From Kutzneria kofuensis (lineage in GTDB: Bacteria; Actinomycetota; Actinomycetes; Mycobacteriales; Pseudonocardiaceae): a stretch of DNA of 64,000 nucleotides. Below are positions 50,927 through 58,500 of the stretch, one piece after another. A program made the position numbers and the translations under genes. Position 1 is the first letter of the stretch. Every line of letters begins with the position of its first letter. Location: assembly GCF_014203355.1 (NCBI RefSeq), contig NZ_JACHIR010000002.1:434001-498000 (forward strand), in the 5' to 3' direction. Below the pieces are notes generated by a model. The model saw only the letters and a program-made list of their open reading frames with translations. It searched no databases and was not told where the DNA came from.

Positions 50927-53433
50927 CGCCGACCTCCCGGCACGGTGGTGGCGTCGTGTTCCTCGACGCGGGCGGCAGGACCGCCATGGGTCTCCGGCAC
51001 GGCGGGCGCGGTGGGCGTGGGCGGTGGCGCATCCGCCGGCCCGGTGTCCGCGGCCGGGATCCCGGTCGCAGCCGGTGCCGACGCCGCCGTTGTCGGCGCG
51101 GGCGCCGGCCCCTCCCCCGCCTTCACCCGTTCCACCGCTGCCGCCGTCGTCTTGAAGATCGGCTGCTTGGACACCGGATCCCAGTCCGTCGGCGTGAGCT
51201 CGTTGGCGGCCCGGTCGTGGTTCGGATCGTCGGTGTCCCAGTAGCCGTAGTGGAACGGCAGGAACACCACGCCGTCCCGGACGGCCGACACCCGCAGCGC
51301 GACGCGGACGGCGCCACGGGCGGTCCGCACCTCCACCAGGTCGCCCTCGGCGGCCCCGATGCGCTCGGCGTCGTGCGCGGACATCTCCAGCCACGGCTCC
51401 GGCGCGGCGTCCCGCAGCTGCGGGGCGCGGCCGGTCTTGGTGCGGGTGTGGAAGTGGTAGACGGTCCGGCCGGTGATCAGCATGAACGGGTGGTCCCGGT
51501 CGGGTTTCTCGTGCAACTCCACGTACTGCGCGGCCTTCAGCATCGCCTTGCCGTCCGGATTGGTGGCGCGGTACTCCACCGGCTCGGTCGGCGCGCCGGT
51601 CACCAGGTCGCGGCCGTAGCTCTCGCAGTAGTCGGGCTTGGCGAAGAACTTGCCGTCGGCGTAGAGGCGGTCGGCGCCGTCGGGGTGGTCCTCGTTGCAC
51701 GGCCACCGCACGCCGCTCACCTCGCGCAGCTTGGCGTAGCTGAGCCCGCTGTAGTCGCACGGCCGGCCGGCGGACGCCCGTTTCCACGCCTCGAAGGCCG
51801 ACTCGGCGTCGTTCCAGGGCGGGAACGGCTGGTCGTCGCGGTCGCGGAAGTCCATGCGGCGGGCGTACTCCAGCCAGATGTCGAGATCCGGCCGGGCCTG
51901 GCCGGGCGGCTCGACGGCCTTCTCGTTCAGGTGCACGGTGCGGTCGGCGTTGGTCGACACGCCGGTCTTCTCACCCCAGATCGCCGCCGGCAGCACGACA
52001 TCGGCCAATTCCGTGGTCTCGGTGGGGAAAGCGTCCTGCACGACGAGGAACAGCCGCTCCTGACTCAGGATCGAGCGCACACGCCGCAGTTCGGGCAGCG
52101 ACACCGCGGGATTGGTCGCCGAGACCCACAGCATGCCCAAGGTGCCGTTCTCGGCATAGCGCAACATCTGCATCAGGTGCGTCGGCGGCGCGAAGTGCGG
52201 GATCTGGGTGACGTCCAGGTTCCACAGCCCCGCCAGCTCGGCGACGTGGTCGTCGTTGGCCCAGTTGCGGAAGCCGGTTAGGTCGCCGTCCGCGCCGCAC
52301 TCACGGGTGTTCTCCGCGGTCGGCTGGCCGTTCATCTGCAGCACGCCGGCGCCCGGCCGGCCGAGCATTCCCCGCAGCAGCACCAGGTTGTTGACCTGCA
52401 CCGCCGCCGCGGTGGCCTGGTGGGACTGGTAGAAGCCCTGAAGAACAGTACACAGTAGACGCTCGGCCTGGCCGACAATCCTGGCAGCCGCCCGGATCTG
52501 GTCGGCCGGCACGTCGCAGACCTCGGCCGCCCGCTCCGGCGGGTAGTCGGCCACCAGCCTGGCGAAGTCGTCGTAGCCGACGGTGTGGTTGTCGACGTAG
52601 TCGTGGTCGATCCGGTCGTTGGCGATGAGCTCGTGCAGAACGCCGTTCATCAGCGCGACATTGGTGCCGGGCAGCGGCGCCAGGTGCAGCGTGGCGGCCT
52701 TGGCCACGGGCGTCTCGCGCGGGTCCACGCACAGCAGCGCCGGCGGGTTCGGGCCGGCCAGCCGGTCGAGGATCCGGTCCCACAGCACGACCTGCGTCTC
52801 GGCCGCGTTGTGGCCGAACAGCGCGATCACGTCGGCGTGGTCGATGTCGTCGTAGCAGGCCGGTTGCCCGTCGCAACCGAAGGATTCCTTCAGCGCCGCC
52901 GCGGCCGTCGCCGTGCACAGCCGGGTGTTGCCGTCGAGGTGGTTGGTGCCGATGGCCCCGTGCGCGATGGCCGACAGCGTGTAGTACTCCTCCGCGAACA
53001 GCTGGCCGCTGGTGTAGAAACCGATCGAACCCGGCCCCGAGCTGTCGAGAAGTTCCTTGCTGCGCTTGACGATCAGCGCCATCGCCTCGTCCCAGGTGGA
53101 CTCGACCAGCCGGCCGTCACGACGGATCAGCGGGGCGGTGAGCCGATCCGGGCTGTGGTTGGCCTGCCAGCCGAACAGGTCCTTGGGATCGAGCCGGCCG
53201 CGGTTGACGTGGTCGTCGGCACGGCCGCGGACGCCGACGATGCGGCCGTCCTTCACGGCGAGGTCCATGCCGTCGCCGTTGGAGTGCAGGACTGCGGCCG
53301 CGCGCACCCAGGAATCCACGTCCTCCTCGGCCACGCCCTCGGCGAGGTGGCTGTCGACGCGGACCGGCCAGGGCGTGCCGGGTCCGTACGGAGTTCGGGC
53401 GCCCCAGGGATCGGCGATGCCGTCGCGCACCAT
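50923..53433 (-). CDS. Molybdopterin oxidoreductase lacking the N-terminal Fe-S cysteines
   Basis: An 836-residue Mo-bisPGD oxidoreductase with the full fold: GFYTSGQLFAEEYYTL, DGNTRLCTATAAAALKESFG, VLWVSATNP-like LGMLWVSATNP, NGQPTAENTRECGADGD, and a C-terminal dinucleotide-binding barrel (FMLITGRTVYHFHTRT). Relatives are nitrate-reductase- or formate-dehydrogenase-like. Where they have the CxxC(x)nC cluster motif, this protein reads AVLHSNGDGMD, and the later GRLDPKD also lacks Cys, so no [4Fe-4S] cluster is expected. An Ala/Pro/Thr-rich tail of about 60 residues ends the chain. The ATG has GAGGAGG upstream. Confidence 0.88.
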   Translation of the reverse strand: MVRDGIADPWGARTPYGPGTPWPVRVDSHLAEGVAEEDVDSWVRAAAVLHSNGDGMDLAVKDGRIVGVRGRADDHVNRGRLDPKDLFGWQANHSPDRLTAPLIRRDGRLVESTWDEAMALIVKRSKELLDSSGPGSIGFYTSGQLFAEEYYTLSAIAHGAIGTNHLDGNTRLCTATAAAALKESFGCDGQPACYDDIDHADVIALFGHNAAETQVVLWDRILDRLAGPNPPALLCVDPRETPVAKAATLHLAPLPGTNVALMNGVLHELIANDRIDHDYVDNHTVGYDDFARLVADYPPERAAEVCDVPADQIRAAARIVGQAERLLCTVLQGFYQSHQATAAAVQVNNLVLLRGMLGRPGAGVLQMNGQPTAENTRECGADGDLTGFRNWANDDHVAELAGLWNLDVTQIPHFAPPTHLMQMLRYAENGTLGMLWVSATNPAVSLPELRRVRSILSQERLFLVVQDAFPTETTELADVVLPAAIWGEKTGVSTNADRTVHLNEKAVEPPGQARPDLDIWLEYARRMDFRDRDDQPFPPWNDAESAFEAWKRASAGRPCDYSGLSYAKLREVSGVRWPCNEDHPDGADRLYADGKFFAKPDYCESYGRDLVTGAPTEPVEYRATNPDGKAMLKAAQYVELHEKPDRDHPFMLITGRTVYHFHTRTKTGRAPQLRDAAPEPWLEMSAHDAERIGAAEGDLVEVRTARGAVRVALRVSAVRDGVVFLPFHYGYWDTDDPNHDRAANELTPTDWDPVSKQPIFKTTAAAVERVKAGEGPAPAPTTAASAPAATGIPAADTGPADAPPPTPTAPAVPETHGGPAARVEEHDATTVPGGRR

Positions 53434-53497
53434 CGCGGGCCTCCTCGTCGTCGATTGACGACGAGTACCCACGCTCCGTTCGGGTTACACCGCTCGG

Positions 53498-54343
53498 TCA
53501 GGTGGCGGAGTCAACGCGCACACCGGTCAGCTTGAGCGCCTCGATCACGTGCGCCGGGGTGTGCAGGTCGGTGCGTACCACCACCGTGACGCCGTGGTCA
53601 CGGGCGTGGTCGTCCAACGCCATCAGGCTCCGGTGGTCCATGAAGTCCACCCGGGACGCGTCGAGCACCACCCGGCCCGCGCTGGGATGCGGCTCCGCCC
53701 GGCGCAGCGCCAGTGGGAACAGCTCGGCGCTCAGAATGTCCAGGTCGCCGGCCAGTTCCGCGGAGCAGTCGGCCGACCCGTACAGCCGGAACGGCGTCGC
53801 GTCCTCGGTCGTGTTGGGATGCATGCAGGCCAGCTGCGCCACCGCCCGCTTGCCCAGCTCGACCCGGTCGTAGCCGCACAGCGCGGCGAAGGGCCGCACG
53901 GTCATGTAGCGGTCGACGAGGTGCTCGTAGCGGGCGAACGCGTCGTGCTGGGCCGGCTGCCGCACCATGGTGGTCACGTCCGCGGCGACCCGCAGCCCGG
54001 AGAAGCCGTCGGCCAGCGCCTGTTCGGTGGCCGAAGCGTACGTCGCGACCTGCGCAGCCGGTTCGACCACGGCGTCCGGGCGATATGTGTCCCGGACCGC
54101 CGCCACGCACGCCGCGCCCCGCCGCAGCGCCGCGTCCATCCCGTCGACCTCGCGCAGGTCCGCCGCGAGGGCGTCCGCCGTGTCGTCGCCGATGTAGCAA
54201 ACACGTTGGCCGAGGGCCAATCCCTCGATGAGGAAGTCGCGGGCATGGCTGCGGAACTCGGCATCGTCGTCGTAGCTCCAGCAGACATGGTCGTGAAGCC
54301 CGAGGCCGAGCGCGTTGTCAACTGTTCCGCTGGCCCGCACCAC
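53498..54343 (-). CDS. MEDS-STAS sensor/antagonist protein
   Basis: A 281-residue protein. Residues 1 to about 180 are a MEDS (DcmR-type) sensory domain: LGLHDHVCWSYDDDAEFRSHARDFL, QRVCYIGDD, FSGLRVAADVTTMV, PFAALCGYDRVEL. The rest is a STAS domain (RVVLDASRVDFMDHRSLMALDDHAR) in which the usual phospho-Ser position reads MDHRSL, so regulation by phosphorylation is uncertain. Such fusions belong to sigma-B-like signalling in actinobacteria. It starts at one of two adjacent GTG codons and stands alone. Confidence 0.85.
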   Translation of the reverse strand: MVRASGTVDNALGLGLHDHVCWSYDDDAEFRSHARDFLIEGLALGQRVCYIGDDTADALAADLREVDGMDAALRRGAACVAAVRDTYRPDAVVEPAAQVATYASATEQALADGFSGLRVAADVTTMVRQPAQHDAFARYEHLVDRYMTVRPFAALCGYDRVELGKRAVAQLACMHPNTTEDATPFRLYGSADCSAELAGDLDILSAELFPLALRRAEPHPSAGRVVLDASRVDFMDHRSLMALDDHARDHGVTVVVRTDLHTPAHVIEALKLTGVRVDSAT

Positions 54344-54381
54344 ACCAGTAGCCTACGCCGATCATCATGGGCACGCAGCAC

Positions 54382-54689
54382 TCACCGGCACGTAACCCCC
54401 GCCGGGACGATCTGAGTTTGCTGGATGACATCGTTGATTGTCAACGCCGCGATGACGCCGGCGAGAGCGAGGGCGGCGACACACGTGGCGACGGTGAGGT
54501 AGAGCTCGGTCTCGCGGGGCCACTGCAGCCGGAACCGGCGGCCGGCGGCGCGCCGGTGTCGGCCGCCACCGTGCAGATCGCGGCGATCAGCGGCACCACG
54601 ATCGAGGCCGCCACCGCCAGCGCGAACCGGAGGCCGGGCTCCTCCGACACGCAGTCCGACAGCCGGTGGCGGCCAGCCACGCCGATCAC
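54382..54689 (-). pseudogene. Frameshifted small membrane protein gene
   Basis: From a GTG at 54689 one frame gives a membrane helix (LRFALAVAASIVVPLIAAICTV). Near 54550 the signal moves to another frame that gives WPRETELYLTVATCVAALALAG, a second membrane helix, and a natural stop. Each frame alone is hydrophobic on only one side of the break. Joined, they make a two-helix protein of about 100 residues. Either a one-base indel has broken the gene or the base call there is wrong. Family unknown. Confidence 0.55.
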
Positions 54690-54706
54690 CTCGCATCCGA
54701 CACTCC

Positions 54707-54742
54707 TTGCACTACGGTGGTGTCGATCCCTCAGCAGTGCAA
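54707..54742. promoter_or_regulatory. Inverted repeat upstream of the XRE gene
   Basis: TTGCACT (54707-54713) and AGTGCAA (54736-54742), 22 bases apart. The right arm belongs to CAGCAGTGCAACCGAC (54732-54747), which recurs with two changes as CAGCAGTACAATCGAC at 54785-54800. This is a likely operator for the XRE regulator. Confidence 0.55.
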
Positions 54743-54790
54743 CCGACGGTAGCGGTCATGTCAACTGTGGTGGAAGCCCTCCCACAGCAG

Positions 54791-54796
54791 TACAAT
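54791..54796 (+). promoter_or_regulatory. -10 element of a leaderless XRE-operon promoter
   Basis: TACAAT lies seven bases before the GTG start of the XRE gene, the spacing expected when transcription starts at the start codon. It overlaps the second direct repeat, so a bound repressor would cover it. No convincing -35 hexamer was found. Confidence 0.55.
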
Positions 54797-54803
54797 CGAC
54801 CGG

Positions 54804-55469
54804 GTGAGAAGCGGCGAGTTCGCCACGGTGCTGGACGACCTGTGCGCGACCCGGTCCAATGTGGCGCTGGCGGCCGAGATCACCCGCAGGGGTGGCGACA
54901 TCGGCCACGGCTACATCGCACAGCTACGCAAGGGCCGCAAGGACAATCCGACCCGCAGGACCATCGAGGACCTCGCGGGCGCGCTCGGCGTGCACCCGGC
55001 CTGCTTCGTCGGCGGACGTCGGGAACTACGCCCCGGGGAACGCCCGTCGTGGCGCGGGCACGCGATCCGGCAGCTGTTCGAAACAGCGGACCGGCCGCAG
55101 TCGCCGGAAGAGGTGGCGGCGGCGATCGGGTCGATCTCCGGCAGCTACCTGCGCGAGCTGCTGACCGGCGCCAGTGACAATCCGAGGTTGCGTCACATTC
55201 ATGGGCTCGCCCAGCATTTCGGCGTGCCCGCCGCGTATTTCTTCGACGACGACCTGGCCCGGCGGGTCGACGAGGAACGGACCGATCTGGAGGCGATGCG
55301 TGACCTGGGGGTCATCGAGTTCGCCACCCGGCTCAGCGAGCGGGCGCCACACCTGAGCGCCAGGACGCGGGCGGCCGCGATCCGCGCCGTGACACAGGCA
55401 CTGCGGACCAAGGAAGGCGAGCGATGGAGTTTCGACTCCCCCACCGTCGACGAGGACGGCGCCAGTTAG
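54804..55469 (+). CDS. XRE-type regulator with two helix-turn-helix domains
   Basis: A 221-residue regulator with two lambda-repressor-like units in tandem: first ALAAEITRRGGDIGHGYIAQL then GRKDNPTRRTIEDLAGALGVHPACF (about 20-70), second PEEVAAAIGSISGSYLRELL then NPRLRHIHGLAQHFGVPAAYFF (about 97-145). The C-terminal helical part may dimerise. It overlaps the metallopeptidase gene by 46 bases. In ImmA/ImmR-like pairs the peptidase cleaves the XRE repressor, and that is the likely logic here. The start is a leaderless-looking GTG. Confidence 0.88.
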   Translation: MRSGEFATVLDDLCATRSNVALAAEITRRGGDIGHGYIAQLRKGRKDNPTRRTIEDLAGALGVHPACFVGGRRELRPGERPSWRGHAIRQLFETADRPQSPEEVAAAIGSISGSYLRELLTGASDNPRLRHIHGLAQHFGVPAAYFFDDDLARRVDEERTDLEAMRDLGVIEFATRLSERAPHLSARTRAAAIRAVTQALRTKEGERWSFDSPTVDEDGAS

Positions 55470-55858
55470 TCGACGCCGTGGTCGCCGAGCTCGCCGTCCC
55501 GCCGGACGCCTCGCACCAGGCCACGGCCCGTCGGGTGTGCGAGGTCATCCGCGACCGTCTCGGCGGCCGGCTCGAGGTGTGCTTCACGCCGATGACCGAC
55601 GCCGGCCTGAGCGGGCTGACCCTGGCCCTCGCCGACGGCAGCTACCTCATCGTGTGCGCGGATTCGCCGCGGTGGTACCACCGGCTGCAGATCCTGCTGC
55701 ACGAGCTCGCCCACATCGTGCTCGAGCACGAGCGAACTCCGTGCGCTCGCAGCGGTTTCGCCGATCCCGTCGAGCGTGACGCCGAGGAGTTCGCGGACGC
55801 GCTGCTCGCGGCGCTGACCGAGCGGCGGCCGCGCCGGGGCGACGAGGTGGGCTGGTGA
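55424..55858 (+). CDS. ImmA/IrrE-family metallopeptidase
   Basis: A 144-residue zinc peptidase. HELAH at 93-97 (HExxH) follows the helix HRLQILL, with IVLEHE next and a downstream acidic helix ERDAEEFADALLAAL that supplies the third ligand in the family. Related proteins cleave a partner repressor (ImmA on ImmR, IrrE on DdrO) when DNA damage or quorum signals arrive. The gene starts inside the XRE gene and overlaps the membrane-protein gene by four bases, so all three are one unit. Confidence 0.88.
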   Translation: MEFRLPHRRRGRRQLVDAVVAELAVPPDASHQATARRVCEVIRDRLGGRLEVCFTPMTDAGLSGLTLALADGSYLIVCADSPRWYHRLQILLHELAHIVLEHERTPCARSGFADPVERDAEEFADALLAALTERRPRRGDEVGW

Positions 55859-56877
55859 CCGCCGCCCTGAACGCCGGCTACGTGGTGCTTTCCGTGCTGG
55901 GCACGATGACCCTGCTGTTCCGGATTCCGGCCGTCGGCGACCGGCGGTGGCAGCCGCGGGCGTGGACGGCGTACGCGTTGATCAACTGCGGCACGGTGCT
56001 GTCGACCTCCGTCGGGCCACTGGCCGGCTCCGCCGACCGACCGTTGCCGCCCGACGCGATCCGGGTGATCGTCTGCACCGCCGGCGTGTCGGCGATCGTC
56101 GCCGGCGTGACGCTGTTCGTTCGGTCGATGTCGCCATGGCTGCGACGACTGCTCGGTTGTTACGACATTTCCGTTGTGGCCGCCAATATTCTCGTCGCGA
56201 CGCTGGTGATGTCGATCCCGGGTCGGTGTCCCTGGTGGATGGCGCCAATCTACGTGCTGCCGCCCGTGGTCGGCGCCGTCGTGCTGGTCCACCGCTGCCT
56301 TCGCGTCGCCGTGCGAGGCCGCTTGGACGTCGTGGCGTGCGTGGTCGGCGCGCTGGCCGTGGCGCTGCTGATCTACCAGTTCGGACACCACCGCACCGGG
56401 ACGACCTTCCTGCCCACCACTGCACTGGTCGCACTGGTCGCCCGCCTGCCGGCCGGCGTCGATGTCGCGCTTCGGGCCTGGCGGTGGGCCACCATGTGGC
56501 GGGTGTTCGGCCGGCTGCGCCCGCTCCACCGCCTCGTCGACCCCGCCACAGTGTTGGTCCGCCGCGGAAAGCGGTTCGATCCCCATCACCGCGTACGCCG
56601 TGCGTTGCTCGAACTCGGCGAGTGGCGTTGGGCCCTGACCTCGCGCTTCGACCCCGCCGTCGCCGCCCGCGCCGAACGCCGGGCCCGCCGCGCCGGCCTC
56701 ACCGGCACGGCGCTTCTCGCCGCCGTCGAGGCCGCGCAGCTCAAGGCCGCCGCACGAAGCGAGCGCCGGCACGCCGCCCACCCCGCCCCGACCGCTGACG
56801 GCATCGGCGTCGTCGATGAATGCACGTGGTGGACCGCGGTCGCCCGCGCCTACCGAGCCCGGATGCAACTCGACTGA
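55855..56877 (+). CDS. MAB_1171c-type membrane protein with DUF6545-like domain
   Basis: A 340-residue membrane protein: about six to seven helices in the first 210 residues (TAALNAGYVVLSVLGTMTLLF; ALINCGTVLSTS; VIVCTAGVSAIVAGVTLF and others), then a soluble C-terminal domain of about 130 residues (RLRPLHRLVDPATVLVRR; YRARMQLD at the end) that fits the DUF6545/MAB_1171c type. These are annotated as putative transporters but no activity is known. They regularly follow an XRE regulator and an ImmA/IrrE peptidase in actinobacteria, as here. Confidence 0.82.
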   Translation: MTAALNAGYVVLSVLGTMTLLFRIPAVGDRRWQPRAWTAYALINCGTVLSTSVGPLAGSADRPLPPDAIRVIVCTAGVSAIVAGVTLFVRSMSPWLRRLLGCYDISVVAANILVATLVMSIPGRCPWWMAPIYVLPPVVGAVVLVHRCLRVAVRGRLDVVACVVGALAVALLIYQFGHHRTGTTFLPTTALVALVARLPAGVDVALRAWRWATMWRVFGRLRPLHRLVDPATVLVRRGKRFDPHHRVRRALLELGEWRWALTSRFDPAVAARAERRARRAGLTGTALLAAVEAAQLKAAARSERRHAAHPAPTADGIGVVDECTWWTAVARAYRARMQLD

Positions 56878-56888
56878 AAACGTTTACA
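56875..56888. promoter_or_regulatory. LacI/CcpA-type operator
   Basis: TGAAAACGTTTACA fits the TGWAARCGYTWNCW consensus of LacI/GalR-family sites. It overlaps the stop codon of the membrane-protein gene and lies upstream of the promoter of the secreted beta-sandwich protein, suggesting sugar control of the latter. Confidence 0.6.
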
Positions 56889-56949
56889 GTCAAGTGTGAA
56901 CACACCCCCTCTGAGCACGGCCGAGCGGGGTTGGAAGGCGCTTTCCGCA

Positions 56950-56978
56950 TTGACGCTTTCCGTTGCCCTCACTAGCTT
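56950..56978 (+). promoter_or_regulatory. Promoter of the secreted beta-sandwich gene
   Basis: TTGACG (56950-56955), a 17-base spacer and TAGCTT (56973-56978), placing transcription about 45 bases before the ATG. The CGCTTTCCG element occurs twice around the -35. Confidence 0.5.
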
Positions 56979-57032
56979 CGCCTCCGATTCCCGGCCGAAC
57001 CCGGTTCAGCCACATGAACATTTGGGGTGCAC

Positions 57033-57635
57033 ATGTCTCTGAAACGCTATGCGGCCGCCCTGTGCGGCGCCGTCTGCGGGGTGACGATGATGGTCGCTCC
57101 CGCGGCATCGGCGCAGACGCCGGCCGCGACCTGGATCGAATACTCGCCGAGCTTCAAGGTGCAGCAGGAGGGTTGCGGCAAGGTCAGCGACCTGACGTTC
57201 CAGCTGACCTGTTCGAAGTCCGGGGCGTCGCACGACCGCGCGGAGCGCCGCTACGTCGACTACACCTCCGGAGCGCACAAGTTCGAGGGCACTTTCAAGA
57301 TCACCAGTCAGGGCGGCTCGCGGATCAGTCTCAAGCAGACGTTCCACGGCACGCAGGGCCCGTACTTCCTGCTGGCCGTGGAGAACGGTGGCCGGCTGTA
57401 CTCGGTGGAGAACCAGAAGACCATCGCCACCGGCGCCACCATCGGGACGCCCGTCACCGTCGACACGGTGCACACCGCCGGCAAGACGATCCAGGTGTAC
57501 ATCAACGGGGCGTTGAAGTACACCGAGTCCAGCCCCGGTGGCACGTTCTACGACAAGTTCGGCGCCTATCGCACGGCCAGCGGCAAGGGACCGATCACGG
57601 TCCAGTGGAGCGACATCCACTTCTGGCACCAGTGA
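57033..57635 (+). CDS. Secreted beta-sandwich protein, possible polysaccharide lyase or lectin
   Basis: A 200-residue exported protein with a clear signal peptide (SLKRYAAALCGAVCGVTMM, cleavage near ASAQ at about 28). The mature part is a beta-jelly-roll: SHDRAERRYVDYTSGAHKFEG, ISLKQTFHGTQGPYFLLAVEN, VTVDTVHTAGKTIQVYINGA and YDKFGAYRTASGKGPITVQW, a pattern seen in alginate-lyase-like and concanavalin-type folds. I cannot name the catalytic residues. A LacI-type site and a good promoter lie upstream, which suits a carbohydrate-active protein. Confidence 0.75.
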   Translation: MSLKRYAAALCGAVCGVTMMVAPAASAQTPAATWIEYSPSFKVQQEGCGKVSDLTFQLTCSKSGASHDRAERRYVDYTSGAHKFEGTFKITSQGGSRISLKQTFHGTQGPYFLLAVENGGRLYSVENQKTIATGATIGTPVTVDTVHTAGKTIQVYINGALKYTESSPGGTFYDKFGAYRTASGKGPITVQWSDIHFWHQ

Positions 57636-57693
57636 TCGCTCGCGCCGGTCCTCGCGCGGGGACCGGCGCTCCCCGCGCAGCGAGGTGACCACG

Positions 57694-58422
57694 ATGATCA
57701 AGCGGCTGCTGGCGACCGCCCTCCTGCTCGCGGCGTTGACCGCCTGCGGCACAACACCTTCCGCCGCGGGAGTCCGCCTCGACGCCGCTCTCGTCACGCC
57801 CGTGGACGTCACACTGACATGGCACGACGACGGGCCCGCACCCGCCGGACACGTGGTGGAATACGCGACGCACCAGGACGGTCCGTACACCACCTTGGGC
57901 TTCGTGCCCCCGGCCCAGACCAGCTACCGGCACCAGAACCTCATGCCCAACACCACGTTCTACTACCGCGTGCGGCCGTACTACGGTCCCGCTTCCGACA
58001 CCGTCGACGTCACGCTGCCGCCCGGCGCCTACGACGACGAGGCCCACGCCGACGACCAGGCCTGGGCCGCGCCGAGCACCGAACCGGGCCGAAACCAGGC
58101 CACGCAACCGATCCGGCGGCCCGCCACCGCGACCTCGGGCGCTCCCACCAATCTGGCCGCGACCGTGATGAACGACAACGGCATCCGGCTCACCTGGGTC
58201 GACCACGCGCGGGACGAGGACGGGTACCTGATGGAGATCAAGGCCGCCGGCGCCGAGGACTTCCAGGTGGTGCAGGTGATGGATCCGCGGGTGAACTCCT
58301 GTGGCGTCGTCACTCTGCCGGACGAGAAGCGGGCCACGTATCGGGTGCGCGCCTTCTACTACGGCGGTCCGTCCACCGTCGCCCACGCGACGACCGGTGA
58401 TGCGCCGGCCGGTCCGGGGTGA
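57694..58422 (+). CDS. Lipoprotein with two fibronectin-III-like domains
   Basis: A 242-residue lipoprotein: MIKRLLATALLLAALTAC with lipobox LTAC at Cys18. Two fibronectin type-III-like modules follow, at about 28-110 (PVDVTLTWHDDGPAPAGHVVEYA; FYYRVRPYYG) and about 155-240 (APTNLAATVMNDNGIRLTW; YRVRAFYYGG), joined by an acidic, Ala/Pro/Thr-rich linker. It is probably a cell-surface binding protein. GAGGTG precedes the ATG. It follows the beta-sandwich gene by 58 bases and may share its transcript. Confidence 0.83.
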   Translation: MIKRLLATALLLAALTACGTTPSAAGVRLDAALVTPVDVTLTWHDDGPAPAGHVVEYATHQDGPYTTLGFVPPAQTSYRHQNLMPNTTFYYRVRPYYGPASDTVDVTLPPGAYDDEAHADDQAWAAPSTEPGRNQATQPIRRPATATSGAPTNLAATVMNDNGIRLTWVDHARDEDGYLMEIKAAGAEDFQVVQVMDPRVNSCGVVTLPDEKRATYRVRAFYYGGPSTVAHATTGDAPAGPG

Positions 58423-58482
58423 CGGGCGCGAGCCAGCCACTCGCCGATCGGTCCGGCGTGACGAGCCCGAATCCGCCACTCG
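58410..58482. repeat. Imperfect 34-bp direct repeat between convergent genes
   Basis: Two copies, 58410-58443 and 58449-58482, 39 bases apart, share CGGTCCGG, GTGACG and CCACTCG blocks. The first overlaps the end of the lipoprotein gene. It may be a distant relative of the CCACTCACGTG element, but the similarity is short. Confidence 0.5.
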
Positions 58483-58500
58483 AACGCCCGCACCGCGCCC

